Below, piece by piece: positions 35,803-48,711 of a stretch of DNA of 64,000 bases; position 1 is the stretch's first letter; every line of letters begins with the position of its first letter. Made by a program: the position numbers and the translations under genes. Source of the DNA: Microcebus murinus (taxonomy: Eukaryota > Chordata > Mammalia > Primates > Cheirogaleidae); the NCBI RefSeq assembly GCF_040939455.1, contig NC_134136.1, forward strand, positions 102,660,014-102,724,013, written 5' to 3'. The notes under the pieces were generated by a model. It searched no databases and was not told the origin of the DNA. It was given only the letters and a program-made list of their open reading frames with translations.

Positions 35803-38800
35803 ACCCCTTGTACCAACAATCTGTATGAATGATTGCCAATAGGGTCCTATGTTCTACAGCACCGAACAGGCTAGTGCCCACAAGGGTCACTCAAGATCCC
35901 AATGAGTGGGCACTCTGGTCACCAAAAAGGCATCCAGGGAACAACTTTGACTAGAAGTACCCAGCCAACACCCTGACAGCCATGTGTCAGTAAGAGTACC
36001 AGACCTGAAGAAGGTAGTATGGACTAAGGATGAAAGGACTCTCAGTTCAACAGAAGGTAGGGTACTGGTCAAAAGGGTACTCAGTTTCCTAGCACATGAG
36101 CAGACTTAGGCCTAAAATGATCCACAGACCCTAGGGAGCAGGCTGGCTGATATTCACAAGGTCCACAAGGACACTAATGAAGGGAAGGCAGCAGCTGAAA
36201 GGGTAATAATTTTCATTGTACATGGCCTAGTTGAGGATGAAAAAGGCCATCACTGCTCCAAAACAAGGCCTGTTCGATGATCAAAAGGGTTCTGGTTTCT
36301 ACATCACACAGGCAGACAAATGGCTGCAGTTCTGCAGCACACAAACTCAGTGCGAGCTGAAATGACCCCTGGAAATAAAGCTGATGGGAGGTGGCTGGCT
36401 GGAAGTTTCCCCTGAGTAGGAGTATTGGAGGTATGGCGGCCAAAAGGGGCACCAGTGCTGAACAGATGGCTGACAATTGGATAAATTTTCCACAGCACAG
36501 AAGCAAGCAAATGCTGATAAAGGTTCCCAGGACACCAGAGTGTGGATATTCCTCTTGTTAAAATGGCATGCAGGACACCAGTGCGTGGATAAACTGTATT
36601 TAGATATTCCCTCAGGACACTAGCATTCTGCCAGGCAAGTGTACGGAACATCACCAAGGTAGCAAAGGGTGAGATGGAACAATGCCCAAAAGCCTCTCGG
36701 TTCTGCAGCAGACTGGACTGCTGATAGCTTATAAACCTTCAGATCACCAGCAGAAAGGCATCTAGGGTTGTGGATAGAAACTTGGAATCCTAGAGAGCAG
36801 ACTGCCTGTTGGTCAGAAGTTTCTCTAGGGCACCAGCTCCATGGCTTTTGCATCCTCAGTTTAATAGGTAACTGAGAACATGTAGCACTCATAGTCCCCT
36901 TCCTGGAGGCCAGTAGTATAATCAAATGTGCTCTTGTTTCCACAGCAAACAGCAGGCAAATTGGCAAAGAACCTTCAGTATCCTAGCACACAGACAACCT
37001 GTGAGCCAGAAGGAAAGCCAGAACTGTAGGGAGCAGGAAATATGCTGATCAGGGAGTTTCTGCAGGGCACATCCCAGATAGAGATACACTGGTGAAAAGG
37101 CATTCATGCACCTGTGTTCTGGATCAATGGTTGTCAATAGGGCCCTATGTTTTGCCACATGGGAGCAGGCTATAAGGGCTACTCTGGAACCCAGTGTGGA
37201 GGCAGTTTGACTCAAGTGCTAGAGGGCAGTAGTGTCAGGACAGACCGTGTCAGAAAGTGTTCTTCAGGTGCCACTGCCCTGGGTGGCACATGGATGAAGA
37301 AACCCCTGGGGTCCTAGAGTTTGGGATAGACTAGATGCCAAACTGGTTCAGGTCTACAATGTTTGAGGTGGGGCAATGGTTGAAGGGTATGTAGGAGGAG
37401 TGGGGTTGGATCTGATGTTCAGTGGGCTCCCTATACAGATAGTGATGGTCAGAAAGGTACCTGGTTTCCCAATTCTTTGGGCAGGGTAGGGTCCATAAGG
37501 ACAAAAGGAACTCTAGGGGCCAGGACAGCTGGTGTTCTAAAGGTCCTCAGGCACATTAACACCTGGGGAGGCCAGTAATTGAAATGGTGCTAGGATTCAT
37601 TGCACACAGGGTAGCTGAGAGCAGGAAGGGCCAGTGACTCCCCAGCGCCAAGCCTGTGCAGAGACCAGAAAGATTTTGAATTCTGCGTCATGCAGGCAGG
37701 CTGATGGCTAAAGAACCTTCATTTCCCAAGCACACAGGATGACTTGTGGCTAGAAGAAACCCCAGAACCCTAATGAGAGTATGTGTCAGTGGTCAAAGAT
37801 TCATCAGAGTACTTGAGCAGAGGGAAGGAATATGCAGCTGCCTGAAGTATCACCAGAACTTTAGTGGTTCTTTAGCAAGCAGAGTTTTTATAGGAAGATT
37901 CCCTAGGGCACACACACGAGGGACAGATGGTACCAAGAGGGATCATGATTCCTGAACTTTTGGCTTGCTCGAAGGCCAGAAGAGTTCACAGTTCCCTTGT
38001 GGGATGATAGTGCTGAGACCAAAAGTTCTTTCCTTTCCACCTCAGATGGGCAGGCTGGTCCCAAAAGAAACCTTGGTTAACTAGGCATAGTACACAGGCT
38101 TACAGGAAACCTGGGACCCTAGTTAGCAGGAAATATTATAGCTAGAACATTCCCTGGGGTACCACAAAGATGAAGGTGAGATATGAAACAGGCCATTGTG
38201 TACCAGAGTTCAGGATGATGGTTGTCAACGGGGCCCTGTGTCCCACAACATGAGTGCAGACAACTGCCCGTAAGGCATCTCTTGTAACCCCTGTCAGGCA
38301 GTCTGGTCTCAGAAAGGACCTGGAGTGTCAGTGTCTTAAACAATACATGTATTGAAGAGCACAGGATCATATAGATCAGCATAGGGATGGATCAGATACC
38401 CAAGTGGACTGGGTTTCACAGCCTAAAAGGCGTATGCCACTCAGAATGGTAAGGGGTTTCCCATCTCACAGAGTGCAGGAGTCAGAGGGCCATCAGGACA
38501 TATGAAACATAGTGACAGACCTGGATGGATATCAAAAAGTCCCTGCCTAGACCCAAAGGAATGTTGCTTCCATTGCAAACAGCCTAAAGACAGGAAGAGC
38601 CATAGAATCCCCATGCCAGGCCTGTCCAATAACTGGAAAGTATTTTGGGTTCTGCATTAGGCTAACAGGCTGGTGGGCTAAGAAACTGATTCCAGGGCAA
38701 CTCTGATGACTCTGGGTCAGGAGGTACTCCAGAATCCAAGCAAGAGGCCACGTAGGTGATTGGATGTTTTCCCTGGGCACCCATACAGCATGCTGAAGAG

Positions 38801-39135
38801 AAAGGATGGTGATCAAAACAGCTCCAACTTGTGAGAGCAGAGTTCCCAGGACATCCCAGCATGAGGTTCATGGTATAACCAACATGCCCTGGTTTCAACA
38901 TCCAGCAGGAAAACTCTTGGTCAAAAACCTCTCAGAACCAAAGTATGGCCAGCTAGCTGTAGGCGGGAAAGAACACAGAAGACTTTTAGGACTGAAAAGA
39001 CCCTCATGTTCAGACTGGTGCTGCAACAGCCATGTCTCCTCATCAGGAGAGTTTTGTTGGCTTCTACTCTTCTGGGTTCACTGCACGAGAGCTAGATGAT
39101 GACTAGAATTTCCCCTGAGCCCCAGTATGCACATT

Positions 39136-40360
39136 GTCTGTTCCTCATGAACTTTAAACTGCTGGAACACATGGAAATGTCTACTAAATTTCCATGGAGA
39201 AATGTATCCTATTACAGTTCTAAATTCAACTAACTGTCTTTTACAAATGAAGATGACAAATTCTCAAAAACAAGTGACTAGGTAATTTTCCATGCTTGCA
39301 TTCTTCTGGAAAACTTTTTTTTTAATAAACAAAAGTGGAAAAGTTGTATCCCAGAAAGGTTGCAATGAAGACCATATCCACATAAATACATGGATGTTTA
39401 ATTTCAATTAATGCTATTACAGAAGATAATGTGCAAATTATAATTCCCGAAAAGCTACATTATGTATGCATAATTATAATTTATCTAGAGTAAACTAGAA
39501 CCAAAATACCAGTCAATATATTCATATAGTAAAAGAAAAAGGAAACACAAATTCTTCTTTGGGCATGGGGTTCAGGCATAAATTTTTGTTTGTATAAATG
39601 ATTCTTTTATTTAAAAAAATACTTAATTGCCCTTATGATTGAGAAATATAAGACCGTGACTTTTATAAATTGAGCTGAATTGTCCCATGTAACAAGTATG
39701 ATTAAATTGAAAATTTCCTTTGTCAGATTATCTATATACATATATATGATATACATATGATTTATATATATTATATATATACATTATATATGCCAGAGAT
39801 TTTGCCTTGGCAGAGACTAGGGACAACAGAAAAATAAATTGTGGTTAGACGAATTAAAGGGCTTTGTGAACAGTAATGTTAAGATGTTATCTGCTCTGTT
39901 CTGGTTTATATCCCCTGTATTATTTCAAACAATTATGAACTCTTAGTTATACACATCAGCTTTATCAAGGAAAGTCCAACATTGCCAGTACCAGATCTCT
40001 GGTGAGTTTGGCTTTTCAAGCACAAAGCAGAGGTAAGAGTGGTAGGAATGGAGACAAGATAACATCTATATGCAGCATGAGTTGGACCAGGAGTTAGATG
40101 TGGACAAGTTTCTTTTACCCCAAATGTTACAGAACATTAATTGAAGAGGGATCAGCAAAAAATAGGGTTACTCTAACCCAAATTGGGGGAAGAAATTAAT
40201 AACCAGCATTTCATTTCAGATATTAACTGAGAAAAAATAAGTTAGGATAAAATATTTACATTCATAAAGGTAGCCATGTCAAACTAAACACAAACTGTTT
40301 ACTTTAGAAATAATTAGAAGGAAGAAAAGAAAGAAAACAAAACACACAGAGAAATACATG
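39136..40360. other. Unassigned AT-rich interval
   Basis: Right flank of array B. Nothing recognised except an AT dinucleotide-rich stretch at about 39730-39795 (TATATA with interruptions). Confidence 0.5.
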
Positions 40361-40892
40361 TTTGATAGCTTTTTAAATATGTCAACTTGGCTATGCTACA
40401 GTTCCCATTTATTAATACACACTCATCTAGGTTTTGCTGTGAATGGGGTTTTGTAGATGTAATGAAAGTCTGTAAATAATTGACTTTCTGTCAGTTTGGT
40501 CCTGACTTTATCAGTTGAAAGGCCTAGAAGCAGGGCTGAGGTTTTCCCGAGACAAAGAAGTTATTTGACCTGCGTTTAGTAGTGTCCACCCATGCCATGA
40601 ACAACTTCCATCTTGCTCATAACTGTTTCTTCCTGGCTGCCTGTGGGCACAGCTTTGACCCATGCCCTATGGTTTATATCTAACTAACCTGGTTATGATC
40701 GTTTCTTCCTGACTCCCTGACTTACAGACTTGCTTAGTCAGCCACCACAATCATGTAAGCCAATTCCTTATAACAAATCAATCTCTCTCTCTTTCTCTTA
40801 TATATAATATCTTAGGATATACTTATCTTGTACATACCTAACTTACTGGTTCTGCTTCTCTGGTTGAACTGACTGATACATTATTACAACAA
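40361..40892 (+). mobile_element. Probable ancient solo LTR (family not assigned)
   Basis: Begins 'TGATAGCTTTTTAAATATGT' followed by 'CAACTTGGCTATGCTAC' and ends 'TTCTGCTTCTCTGGTTGAAC' with 'TGACTGATACA'. This start and end pair, with 'CACAATCATGTAAGCCAATT' and a CT-rich part before the end, is familiar from a common mammalian LTR-like repeat. I cannot name the family with confidence. A partial internal duplication ('AACTGTTTCTTCCTGGCTGC' and 'GATCGTTTCTTCCTGACTCC') is visible. Confidence 0.5.
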
Positions 40893-43800
40893 CAAAGAAG
40901 CCTAGAAATATTTTACCTTTGACTCAAGTACAGTTAGAATACCACAATAAACCAATAACCTATGGAAGAATTAGAGATTGTGGTCAAAGGAACTACTCTT
41001 TCAAAACCTATACTGTTGCTTTACATTCTCATTTCATTCAAATTATTAGGAATAGATTGTATGATAGTAAATCTTCAAATCATAAAGAATATAAAAAAAA
41101 TTAAAGATGTGTATATGATCAGGGTTCTTAGTATATTACTGCATACAATAGTTCAGAACCATCATAATTACCAGAGCATGCATCCTGATGTTACTTAAGA
41201 ACTAATGCAGTCTTTGGGATCATGTTTAATCTTTCTGTAACTCCAGGTTGCAAACTTTAGGTATTGGGCCAATTAAGGCAAGTTCTCAAAGCTTTAACTT
41301 GGTAGATTTCTAATTAGTTCCTGTTGCCATTTAATCTCTTTGGTTGGCTGGCAAAACCTGATGGAGCTAGAGCTTAAATCAAGATCACTAAATCCCTTCT
41401 CTGTTCAGAATCCCATGAGAATTCATTACAATCCCACACACTGACTGTTTCATCTCTGGGTTTCAGGGAAAGGAAATGATCCCACTCCTGTAGACAAGTT
41501 AGGGCATCCTTTCTTAGTTCACATACTCTCAGCTTAGTTTATGATAAATATCAAGTTAATGTGTCATCAGAAGGCTGGGGATTATTTCAAATATAAATAA
41601 AATGTTTTCTCAATTCTGTGGCTCTTTTCTGATAAACAAGATTTGACTGGAATTTCAGTTTCTTAATCGTAAAACACAATTTCCACTATTAAGGTGCTGT
41701 TGTGATCAGATCATTACCATGGTAGTCAAGCTCTTTCCTTTGTTACACTTATATTAGCTGCCAAGTATTTTCAAGTTTCCAGCCCTACTTTTCTCATATA
41801 TTTGCTTGCTGGTGGACTTTTTGTTAGCAGATACCTAGCATTTCAAGATTGTCTTGGAACTTTTCATTAGCTCAATAAATATCTCCACATGTTAGAGCTA
41901 GTGGACTATCTTACATAAATAACTAATTAGTATGAAATCCCCTTAGAGAAGTAAAAACAATAGTTCACAATTCAATTATGACAGTTTAAATTGAAAGAAT
42001 CCCTGACTTATATCCTGACAGCTTCTAAGAGGAAAAAAATATGGCCAAGTTTCTTATGCATAAAATAATGTTAAAACAGTTGTTAGTAGTAGGGTATATT
42101 ATGTATCACATTATAAATAGGTCACAAAATGAACCATCTTATATCTGTGTCCTAAGGCAGAAGATGACTATAGTTTGTTTTCTGCCTTCTGAAAGTATTT
42201 TGAGAGAGGTTACAATAAACACACACACAATAAGATGGACCAAGAAAGAAAAGACTTTCAGATCAATGGGAATATTATATCAGAAGATTCGAGCTATAGC
42301 AACCAAGCTCCAAATTTCACCCGAAGCATCTTAGGATTTTTATTGCCTAAAGGAAATGTACTAAGGCAAGAGGAGAGAGATTTTTTTTTCCCTTGTTATA
42401 AGCACCATGAGGAATTGGTCATAGAGTTATTTATAAGATAAATGCTTTATTATTTAGAGGTGGGGAAATGGACATTGAAAACATTGTATTATTTGCATTT
42501 AGTATTGATCTGCATTACACTAAAAAATCTCATTATGCTACTAATTTTAATTCTGAAAATGTGAAAAGATAAATAGTTTTACAACCATTAGCTACAATTA
42601 ACTAAATAACACATGGCTCATGATAGGTAATTTTATATAGTAAGGCTTATTTTAACACAATATATGATAAAATGCATTCCAAAGATGGTGACCAAAGTCC
42701 CTGGAAACATCCTTTTGATTATAAATATAATGTAAGGATGACATGATCAGTGTAGTGAAATGATTTTAGAACATCTTGAGGTGTACATCACCCTAAAACT
42801 TCCAAAGCAAATGAAAATACTAAACCTTTTGCAAGTTTCAGAATTACTTTACTGCCAAAAGAGGAAGAAAGTATATTTGGAGGGATATGAGAGTGCCAAG
42901 AAGGAAGAAACCTAAAGGAGATTCATTAAGAATGGTTTGTCAAATGATTATAAATTCAAAAGAAGGGCAAAGCAATATAAATGTGTAAAAAAATGATGAC
43001 AGCATATCTACCCAAAGGCCTAAGTGCATGGGGGGAGGGGGGACATTATTTTCATTAATTTAATATTTTCCAGGCTCAGGTCTACAGGCTTATTAATTCA
43101 GATGCTTGATTTCAAGAGCTTAACAAGAACAGGTTGGTCACTCAAAACCGGATTTGTATTCACCAAACTTAGAGATAACCACATGCAAAATTGTAATCCA
43201 AATTTGTAAAATTAAAATAAAAATTATCCATCTGTCAATATTTAGAGACTATCTATAGAGTTCATATGCAGTAGAATACGTGTGTTGACGTGACTAATAT
43301 ATGTTCTTGTTTTAGGTAGATCTATAGGAAGATGCAGAACCATAATTGAAACACTGCTAAGGAAGCATGGGATGATGAGAGAAGACGGATAATCTTAGGA
43401 TGTGTCCTTTAACCATAAGGTATCTTAAGCACTCCTTCTCATAATAATACCATAATAATATTTATGATCAAGACTCATTCCTCCCTACACAGTGCTTCGG
43501 TGTGTTCTACACACATTTCCTTCTTCAACTCTTCTTTATTTTCATTGCCAATCAATCGTAATCCAAACCATTTTTTTTCATAACTTGATACCTAGTGTTG
43601 AGTACCTTAAAAAAAAAAGAAAATACAATATGTTTAATTAAGATCGGGAACTACACTAATATTTAAAATAGTTTTATATATCCCTGTTGTGATTCCTTCT
43701 GAGCTTAATTTATAGATTAAATTTCAGGGCAACACTTACCTCCTTTATTTCTGAGGGTTTTTTTCCCCACAATAAGTGGCTTAGCAAACCAATTAAAATG

Positions 43801-44569
43801 TATTTTGAATATAATCACGTGTAAGGCTTCATGACTTGAACTCATGTAGAAGACTTGCTAACATTCCTGCAATTAAAGGGGTTTCTTTCCCCAATCAGTC
43901 CTATTTTAGAAAAGTAGAATTGGGGCCTATATATAAAGTAGAATTAGAATCATTATCTTTTATGCCCTAGCATCACTGATTTAAAATGAGAATGCAAATG
44001 TAGAGATTTTTATTTTTATTAAAATAATTAATGTACTGTCCCTTTTGAACCTGAATATATCTTTAAGTGTTTAAATTATGATTTTTTCTCTATATAAATA
44101 AATGATAGAGGAAGAAAAATATAAGGAGTTATTGGGTTCATATTTTGAAAAATAATAGTAATAAACTTCTGATAGTATTGCAGAGGTTATACATTTTTTG
44201 CATGTAATGACAATCATATTTTAGTTGGTACTCATGGACATGACTTGAAAAAATGAACTGAAATGGATATAATACTTTCATCTATTATTCAGCAAAATAG
44301 CGAATGAGGTGTTATGACTTACAGTGAGCAACTTCAACCTATCATTTTTGCCAATCTAAAAATCTGATTAAATGTCAAGCAAGTGCAATGTGAATGTGCC
44401 TTCTAAAAATGTTCCAAATAAGTAGAAATGGCTGTTTCTGTAGCTTTCTAATTTAAAGCAGTGCTTTTTTTTGAGATATTAAGTTGTTAGAACTGAGATT
44501 ATCACTAGTACCTCAATATGAAAATAACTGAATTTCAACTGAGCAGCCTACCTCACAGTGCAGTTCCTC
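40893..44569. other. Unassigned AT-rich interval
   Basis: Nearly 3.7 kb with no recognisable gene or named repeat. Open frames are at most about 100 codons and show no family resemblance. It could be single-copy intergenic or intronic DNA. Confidence 0.5.
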
Positions 44570-44735
44570 TTCCAATTCATCTCCTTTTCATTATGCTTCA
44601 GTCATACTGACCATCTTTTTATTTCTTCCACATACCTTAAATGCTAAGAAATGTTGTCTTTTTGAGCCTTTACATATGTGCTTCCCCAGACTGGATATCT
44701 GCACCCAGATCTTTGTATGACTGCAATCTCTAAAA
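44570..44735 (+). mobile_element. L2 fragment
   Basis: 'GAGCCTTTACATATGTGCTT', 'CCCCAGACTGGATATCTG' and 'CCAGATCTTTGTATGACTG' follow the order of the L2 3' region in sense. Strongly diverged. Confidence 0.6.
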
Positions 44736-44990
44736 GATTAACTGGGCTAGAAGATCTGCTTCTAATGTGGCTCACTCATATGGCACATTTAGTGCTGGCT
44801 GTTAGCAGGGGAATTTATTTCCTCTCCACAGAACCATATGAGTGTTCTCACAACTTGGAGTCCACCTTCTCCAAGAATGAGCCATTCAAGAGAATGAACC
44901 AGACAGAATTTTTGATTTATATAATCTCACCTTGGAAGTCACATAGCATCACTTCTACCATATTCTATTTTAGAAATGATCACTGAAGAC
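44736..44990. mobile_element. Ancient mammalian dispersed repeat, family not assigned
   Basis: 'GTGTTCTCACAACTTGGAGT', 'GGAAGTCACATAGCATCACT' and 'TCTACCATATTCTATTTTAG' resemble a common old mammalian repeat that I recall but cannot name. The 102-codon frame starting at 44678 overlaps it and is not a gene. Confidence 0.4.
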
Positions 44991-45416
44991 CATCCCTTAT
45001 TAAGAGGGAGGGGGATTGTAAAGATTTTGCCTTTTTAAAGGAAACGATGTCAAAGAATTTGCATCATATTTTTAAACCACCACCCTAAGACTCCTGTTTT
45101 CTTGAATCTGAACAGTTATTCCTCACTTAACATAACATATTTTGTATTGCTAATAAAATTAATACAATAACAATAATAATATCTAATATTTATTTGAATG
45201 TTATCTCCTTTCCTTTAAACATGTGACTGTTCTATATTTCCTTGAATTTTTTAAATTTAGTTTTTTTGTATCTACTGTTTCAAGTCTTATCAAGATAAGT
45301 TTTGCTTCCATTTTTAATGGGAATATATAGAAAACCATAATTCACTCGCAAATTGATTCACAGCAAACAATTCATATATATATGAATTTTGGGTCACTTT
45401 GAAAGTTGATTAGCAA

Positions 45417-45718
<302 letters not shown>

Positions 45719-45725
45719 TTAGCAA

Positions 45726-46589
45726 TAAGATGGTAAACTATCTTATGTATAAGCTGTATGCATCTACATTTCATTTTATCTGATTAATTGAAATAAAAAT
45801 TATTTTCAAATCCTAAGACAACCTTTAATTTTCAAAGTTTTGTATAAAACTGGGAGAAGAAGAGAGATGCCATAACATATTAAAAGTATCTATATTCCTT
45901 CTGTATTTAAATAATTAACAATAATTAGGGCCATTCCAATTATCTCTTAATTAAATTGATTATATTTTGTTGTACTTATTCTAAACTCCCAGTCTTTGAA
46001 ACAATTAATTTGATAAATTTTTTTTTACAAAAATAGAAGTTAAAACTTACTCCTCTCTGGCATCTTATGTTCAAGTGATTAAACAGAGGAGAGTTTACCA
46101 ATACCGCTAAATACCCTACAGTTAATCAAGTTTTAAAACAAAACAGCATAGTGCATCTGTAACCAAACAAATGTACAAACTCTAGAGATTAAAGGCCTTA
46201 TCATCATCTACTATACTTAAAATATATCATACTATAGACTGATATATTTCTTGGAAATAGATTCAGTTATGGGCAAGAAAGGAATGTTTAAAACTACTAA
46301 AACTATGTCTGTTCTTCAGCTAGAACCACTCAATTGTATCACCAGCTGGGATCTCAACACAATTCGTCACCTAGTGTTGAGTGGAATTTGCAACTTAAAA
46401 AAGTGTCTTTTGATAATAGTTGTTTATTTTAACTATTTTATTAACCAAATGTTCAAGTGTTGTTTTAATTCTTTTTGCTTGTGATTTTCTTTCATAATTC
46501 TGAAAGGTGTTTGTTTTCAATGTGATTTATTTTAAATATACCAATTAAATATACTTTGTCCCTCCCTGGAAAGAAGCATGACATTTTTG
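45726..46589. other. Unassigned AT-rich interval
   Basis: Nothing recognised. A 77-codon frame starts at 46251 but has no family features. Confidence 0.5.
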
Positions 46590-46810
46590 GAAAAAGACAG
46601 GCTTTAAAGTCAATTAGAACTATGTTTAGATTCCACTTCTGTCTTTCATTCCATTGTGACATTGACAACTTACTGATTTTTTGTCTTGGTTCCAGTGTTC
46701 TCTATGAAAAAAGTGGGTTAACACCCAATATGAAGTGCTGTTCTAATGATTCAATTAGATAACATGTATGTTTGGTACATAACAGATGCTCAATAAATGT
46801 AAGTTCTTCA
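46590..46810 (+). mobile_element. MIR
   Basis: 'GACATTGACAACTTACTGA', then 'GGTTCCAGTGTTCTCTATG', then 'AACAGATGCTCAATAAATG' follow the MIR order from core to 3' end in sense. Confidence 0.7.
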
Positions 46811-47009
46811 CCCTTCTTCAAAAGACCTTGTCCTTTGGTGCCATTTTTGTTAAATAAAAAATAAAAAAAAACGCCTTGCAAATCTCTTTCAAAGACAAAT
46901 TATATGTGGATATAACTTGTTGTCTGAATTTGAGAAAATGGTAAAACAATAGAAACAAGCCTCTGTTTTCCTCTGAATATACTTTAAGATACCCTCTTCC
47001 TTTTTAGCC

Positions 47010-47180
47010 ATCACCTGATAGACTCCACCACTATCTTGATGTGACCTTGAATAAATTACTTAACCTCCCTGTGCCGCAGTTTCCTTATGTGTAGATTGGA
47101 TATAATAATAGTGCCTACATCATGTGATTATTATGAAGATCAATTGAATGAGTTCAAATAAATGCTGTGAAATAATAGAG
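47010..47180 (+). mobile_element. MIR
   Basis: 'AAATTACTTAACCTCCCTGT', 'CCGCAGTTTCCTTATGTGT', 'ATAATAATAGTGCCTACATC' and 'TGAATGAGTTCAAATAAATG' give a clear MIR core and 3' part in sense. Confidence 0.85.
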
Positions 47181-48454
47181 TTAATTCATATTACCTATCA
47201 ATATTATTTGGAAAGTTTTCATAGTTCTTTTCCCTAATGCTCAAGAATCACCTCCACCCCTGTATACCATGGCTTGAATCTAACTTTCAGATTTTCATAT
47301 ATTCCCACCACTAGCAGCATCCTATATAATTCTGCTAAATTCCAGTGCAGATGGTGCACTATAATTTCAGGAGGTTCCCACAGCCCTTGAAGTCCATTCT
47401 TAGATCCCTTAACTTATTTACAAAAAAATTCTAACTTGAAAGTTATGCAAAGGAATTTGTAATATTTTTAAGTGCAGAAGTATAACACAGCTCCAAATAT
47501 ATAGCCTAACATTTGGAGTTTATATAAAATGATTTATATTTATTTGTACATCTTTAATATGTACTTATTTCTATATCTCCCAAGCCTAATCTTTTAAACT
47601 TCCATGGAAACCTTTTTCTGGCTTTTCTCTCCAAGTTCATAGCATATGTTTTACTACAAAGGCATTCTAATGTATGTGTCCTCATTTGGCTGTTTATAGC
47701 TCAGATGAGAATTTCCATTATGTCAAACATGGCGATTATTCCACTAGCTTTTTAAAAAAGCACTCATTTTCCTCCCTTCAAAGACATGCAAAACAGAAAT
47801 CTTTCATAATTCTATTTACATAATGGGGTCCTATTGTGTGAGTCAGCATTAGCAAGACACATCTTTCAGTGAATCATTATTTCCTTCTTTAACTAAAAGT
47901 AACAACTCCTTGTCTTTTATTGATAGATTCAAATTTCATCCCCCTGGTTATTGATTAAGAATGAATCATCGGAAACTTGTCACAATTCAAATAGACAAAG
48001 AATGTAATAATAGATCTGCAATATGAACTTGACAAAAAAGGAAGGAGAATGGAAATAGCATCAGAGGAATAGACTTTTTCATTTTAAAGTATTTTCTTCA
48101 GTTTATTTCAGAACTGTGCACACTGTCAGGGATGATGAGTAAGCAAGAACATCAATAAATAGGAAAGTCAAGCCCTAACAATTTGTTTTATAAAAGATTT
48201 TTTAAAGTATATAATGTTAGTCTCCAGTTTTATAAATTATGGTCTAGGAAATGCTTAAAACAGCATTTTTCATGTGGCAATAATAGAGTACCCAAAATGT
48301 ACCAGTTATGTACATTTAGCCTTTTCTTCATTGCTGTAGAAATGGAAAGGGAAATAGGACTTGATCTTTTCCTGAGAAAGTAAGTGGATGGGTTCTGGTA
48401 TAGTGGCAAAATGATAAATGATTCAAATGCTTGTTTTCAGTTTTAGTTTTATAT
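47181..48454. other. Unassigned AT-rich interval
   Basis: No recognisable gene or repeat. Confidence 0.5.
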
Positions 48455-48711
48455 AACTGAAAGACACACAAATGGCCAACAGATAAATGAGAAGGTGTTC
48501 AACATCATTAATCATCAAGGAAATGCTAATCAAACCACAATGAGCTATCACCTCACACCTGTTAAGATGGCTATTATCAAAAAGATGAGTGTTGGCAATG
48601 GTGTGGAGAAAAGGGAACCCTTATACACTGCAGTGGGAATGTATAATGAATGATACAGCCATTGTAGAAAACAGTATGGAGGTCTCTCAAAAAATTAAAA
48701 ATAGAAATACT
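48455..48711 (+). mobile_element. L1 fragment, sense (late ORF2)
   Basis: 'GACACACAAATGGCCAACAG', 'ACCTCACACCTGTTAAGATG', 'GTGTGGAGAAAAGGGAACCC' are sense ORF2 3' sequence. It breaks off at 'AAAAATAGAAATAC', next to a reversed L1 block. Confidence 0.85.

Larger units (their letters stand above)
23906..39135. repeat. Array B: ~15-kb degenerate ~42-bp tandem array with higher-order order
   Basis: Read by eye, the tract splits into units of 37-48 (mode about 42) bases, each with a head like 'TTCCACAGCACAGG' or 'GGCACCAGTGTGCTGG' and a tail like 'GGCTGGTGGCC.AAAAGGGC'. All units share one orientation. Neighbouring units are very diverged, but specific unit types recur at a distance. For example, the triplet '..GCCAGTACTGTGAC..AAA.TGTTCT' then '.TTTCCACAGCAGGC' comes back near 24150, 25630, 25880, 27400, 29360, 31860, 33105, 35205, 36910 and 38015, mostly 1.1-1.5 kb apart once insertions are removed. 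This is higher-order structure. Excluding insertions there are roughly 330 units. GC content is visibly higher than in the flanks. I do not recognise a named satellite; human satellite I also has a 42-bp period but is AT-rich and unrelated. Long minus-strand frames (166 codons at 33088-33588; 143 at 30294-30725) follow from a stop-poor unit, not from a gene. Confidence 0.85.

Noticed and set aside
23906..39135. A decayed zinc-finger or other protein-repeat gene (84 = 2 x 42 bp)
   Set aside because: No C2H2 spacing, linker or cysteine/histidine pattern appears in any frame; unit length varies from about 37 to 48 bases without respect for frame.
44678..44986. 102-codon frame as a small gene
   Set aside because: It overlaps an L2 fragment and another ancient dispersed repeat, with no protein features.
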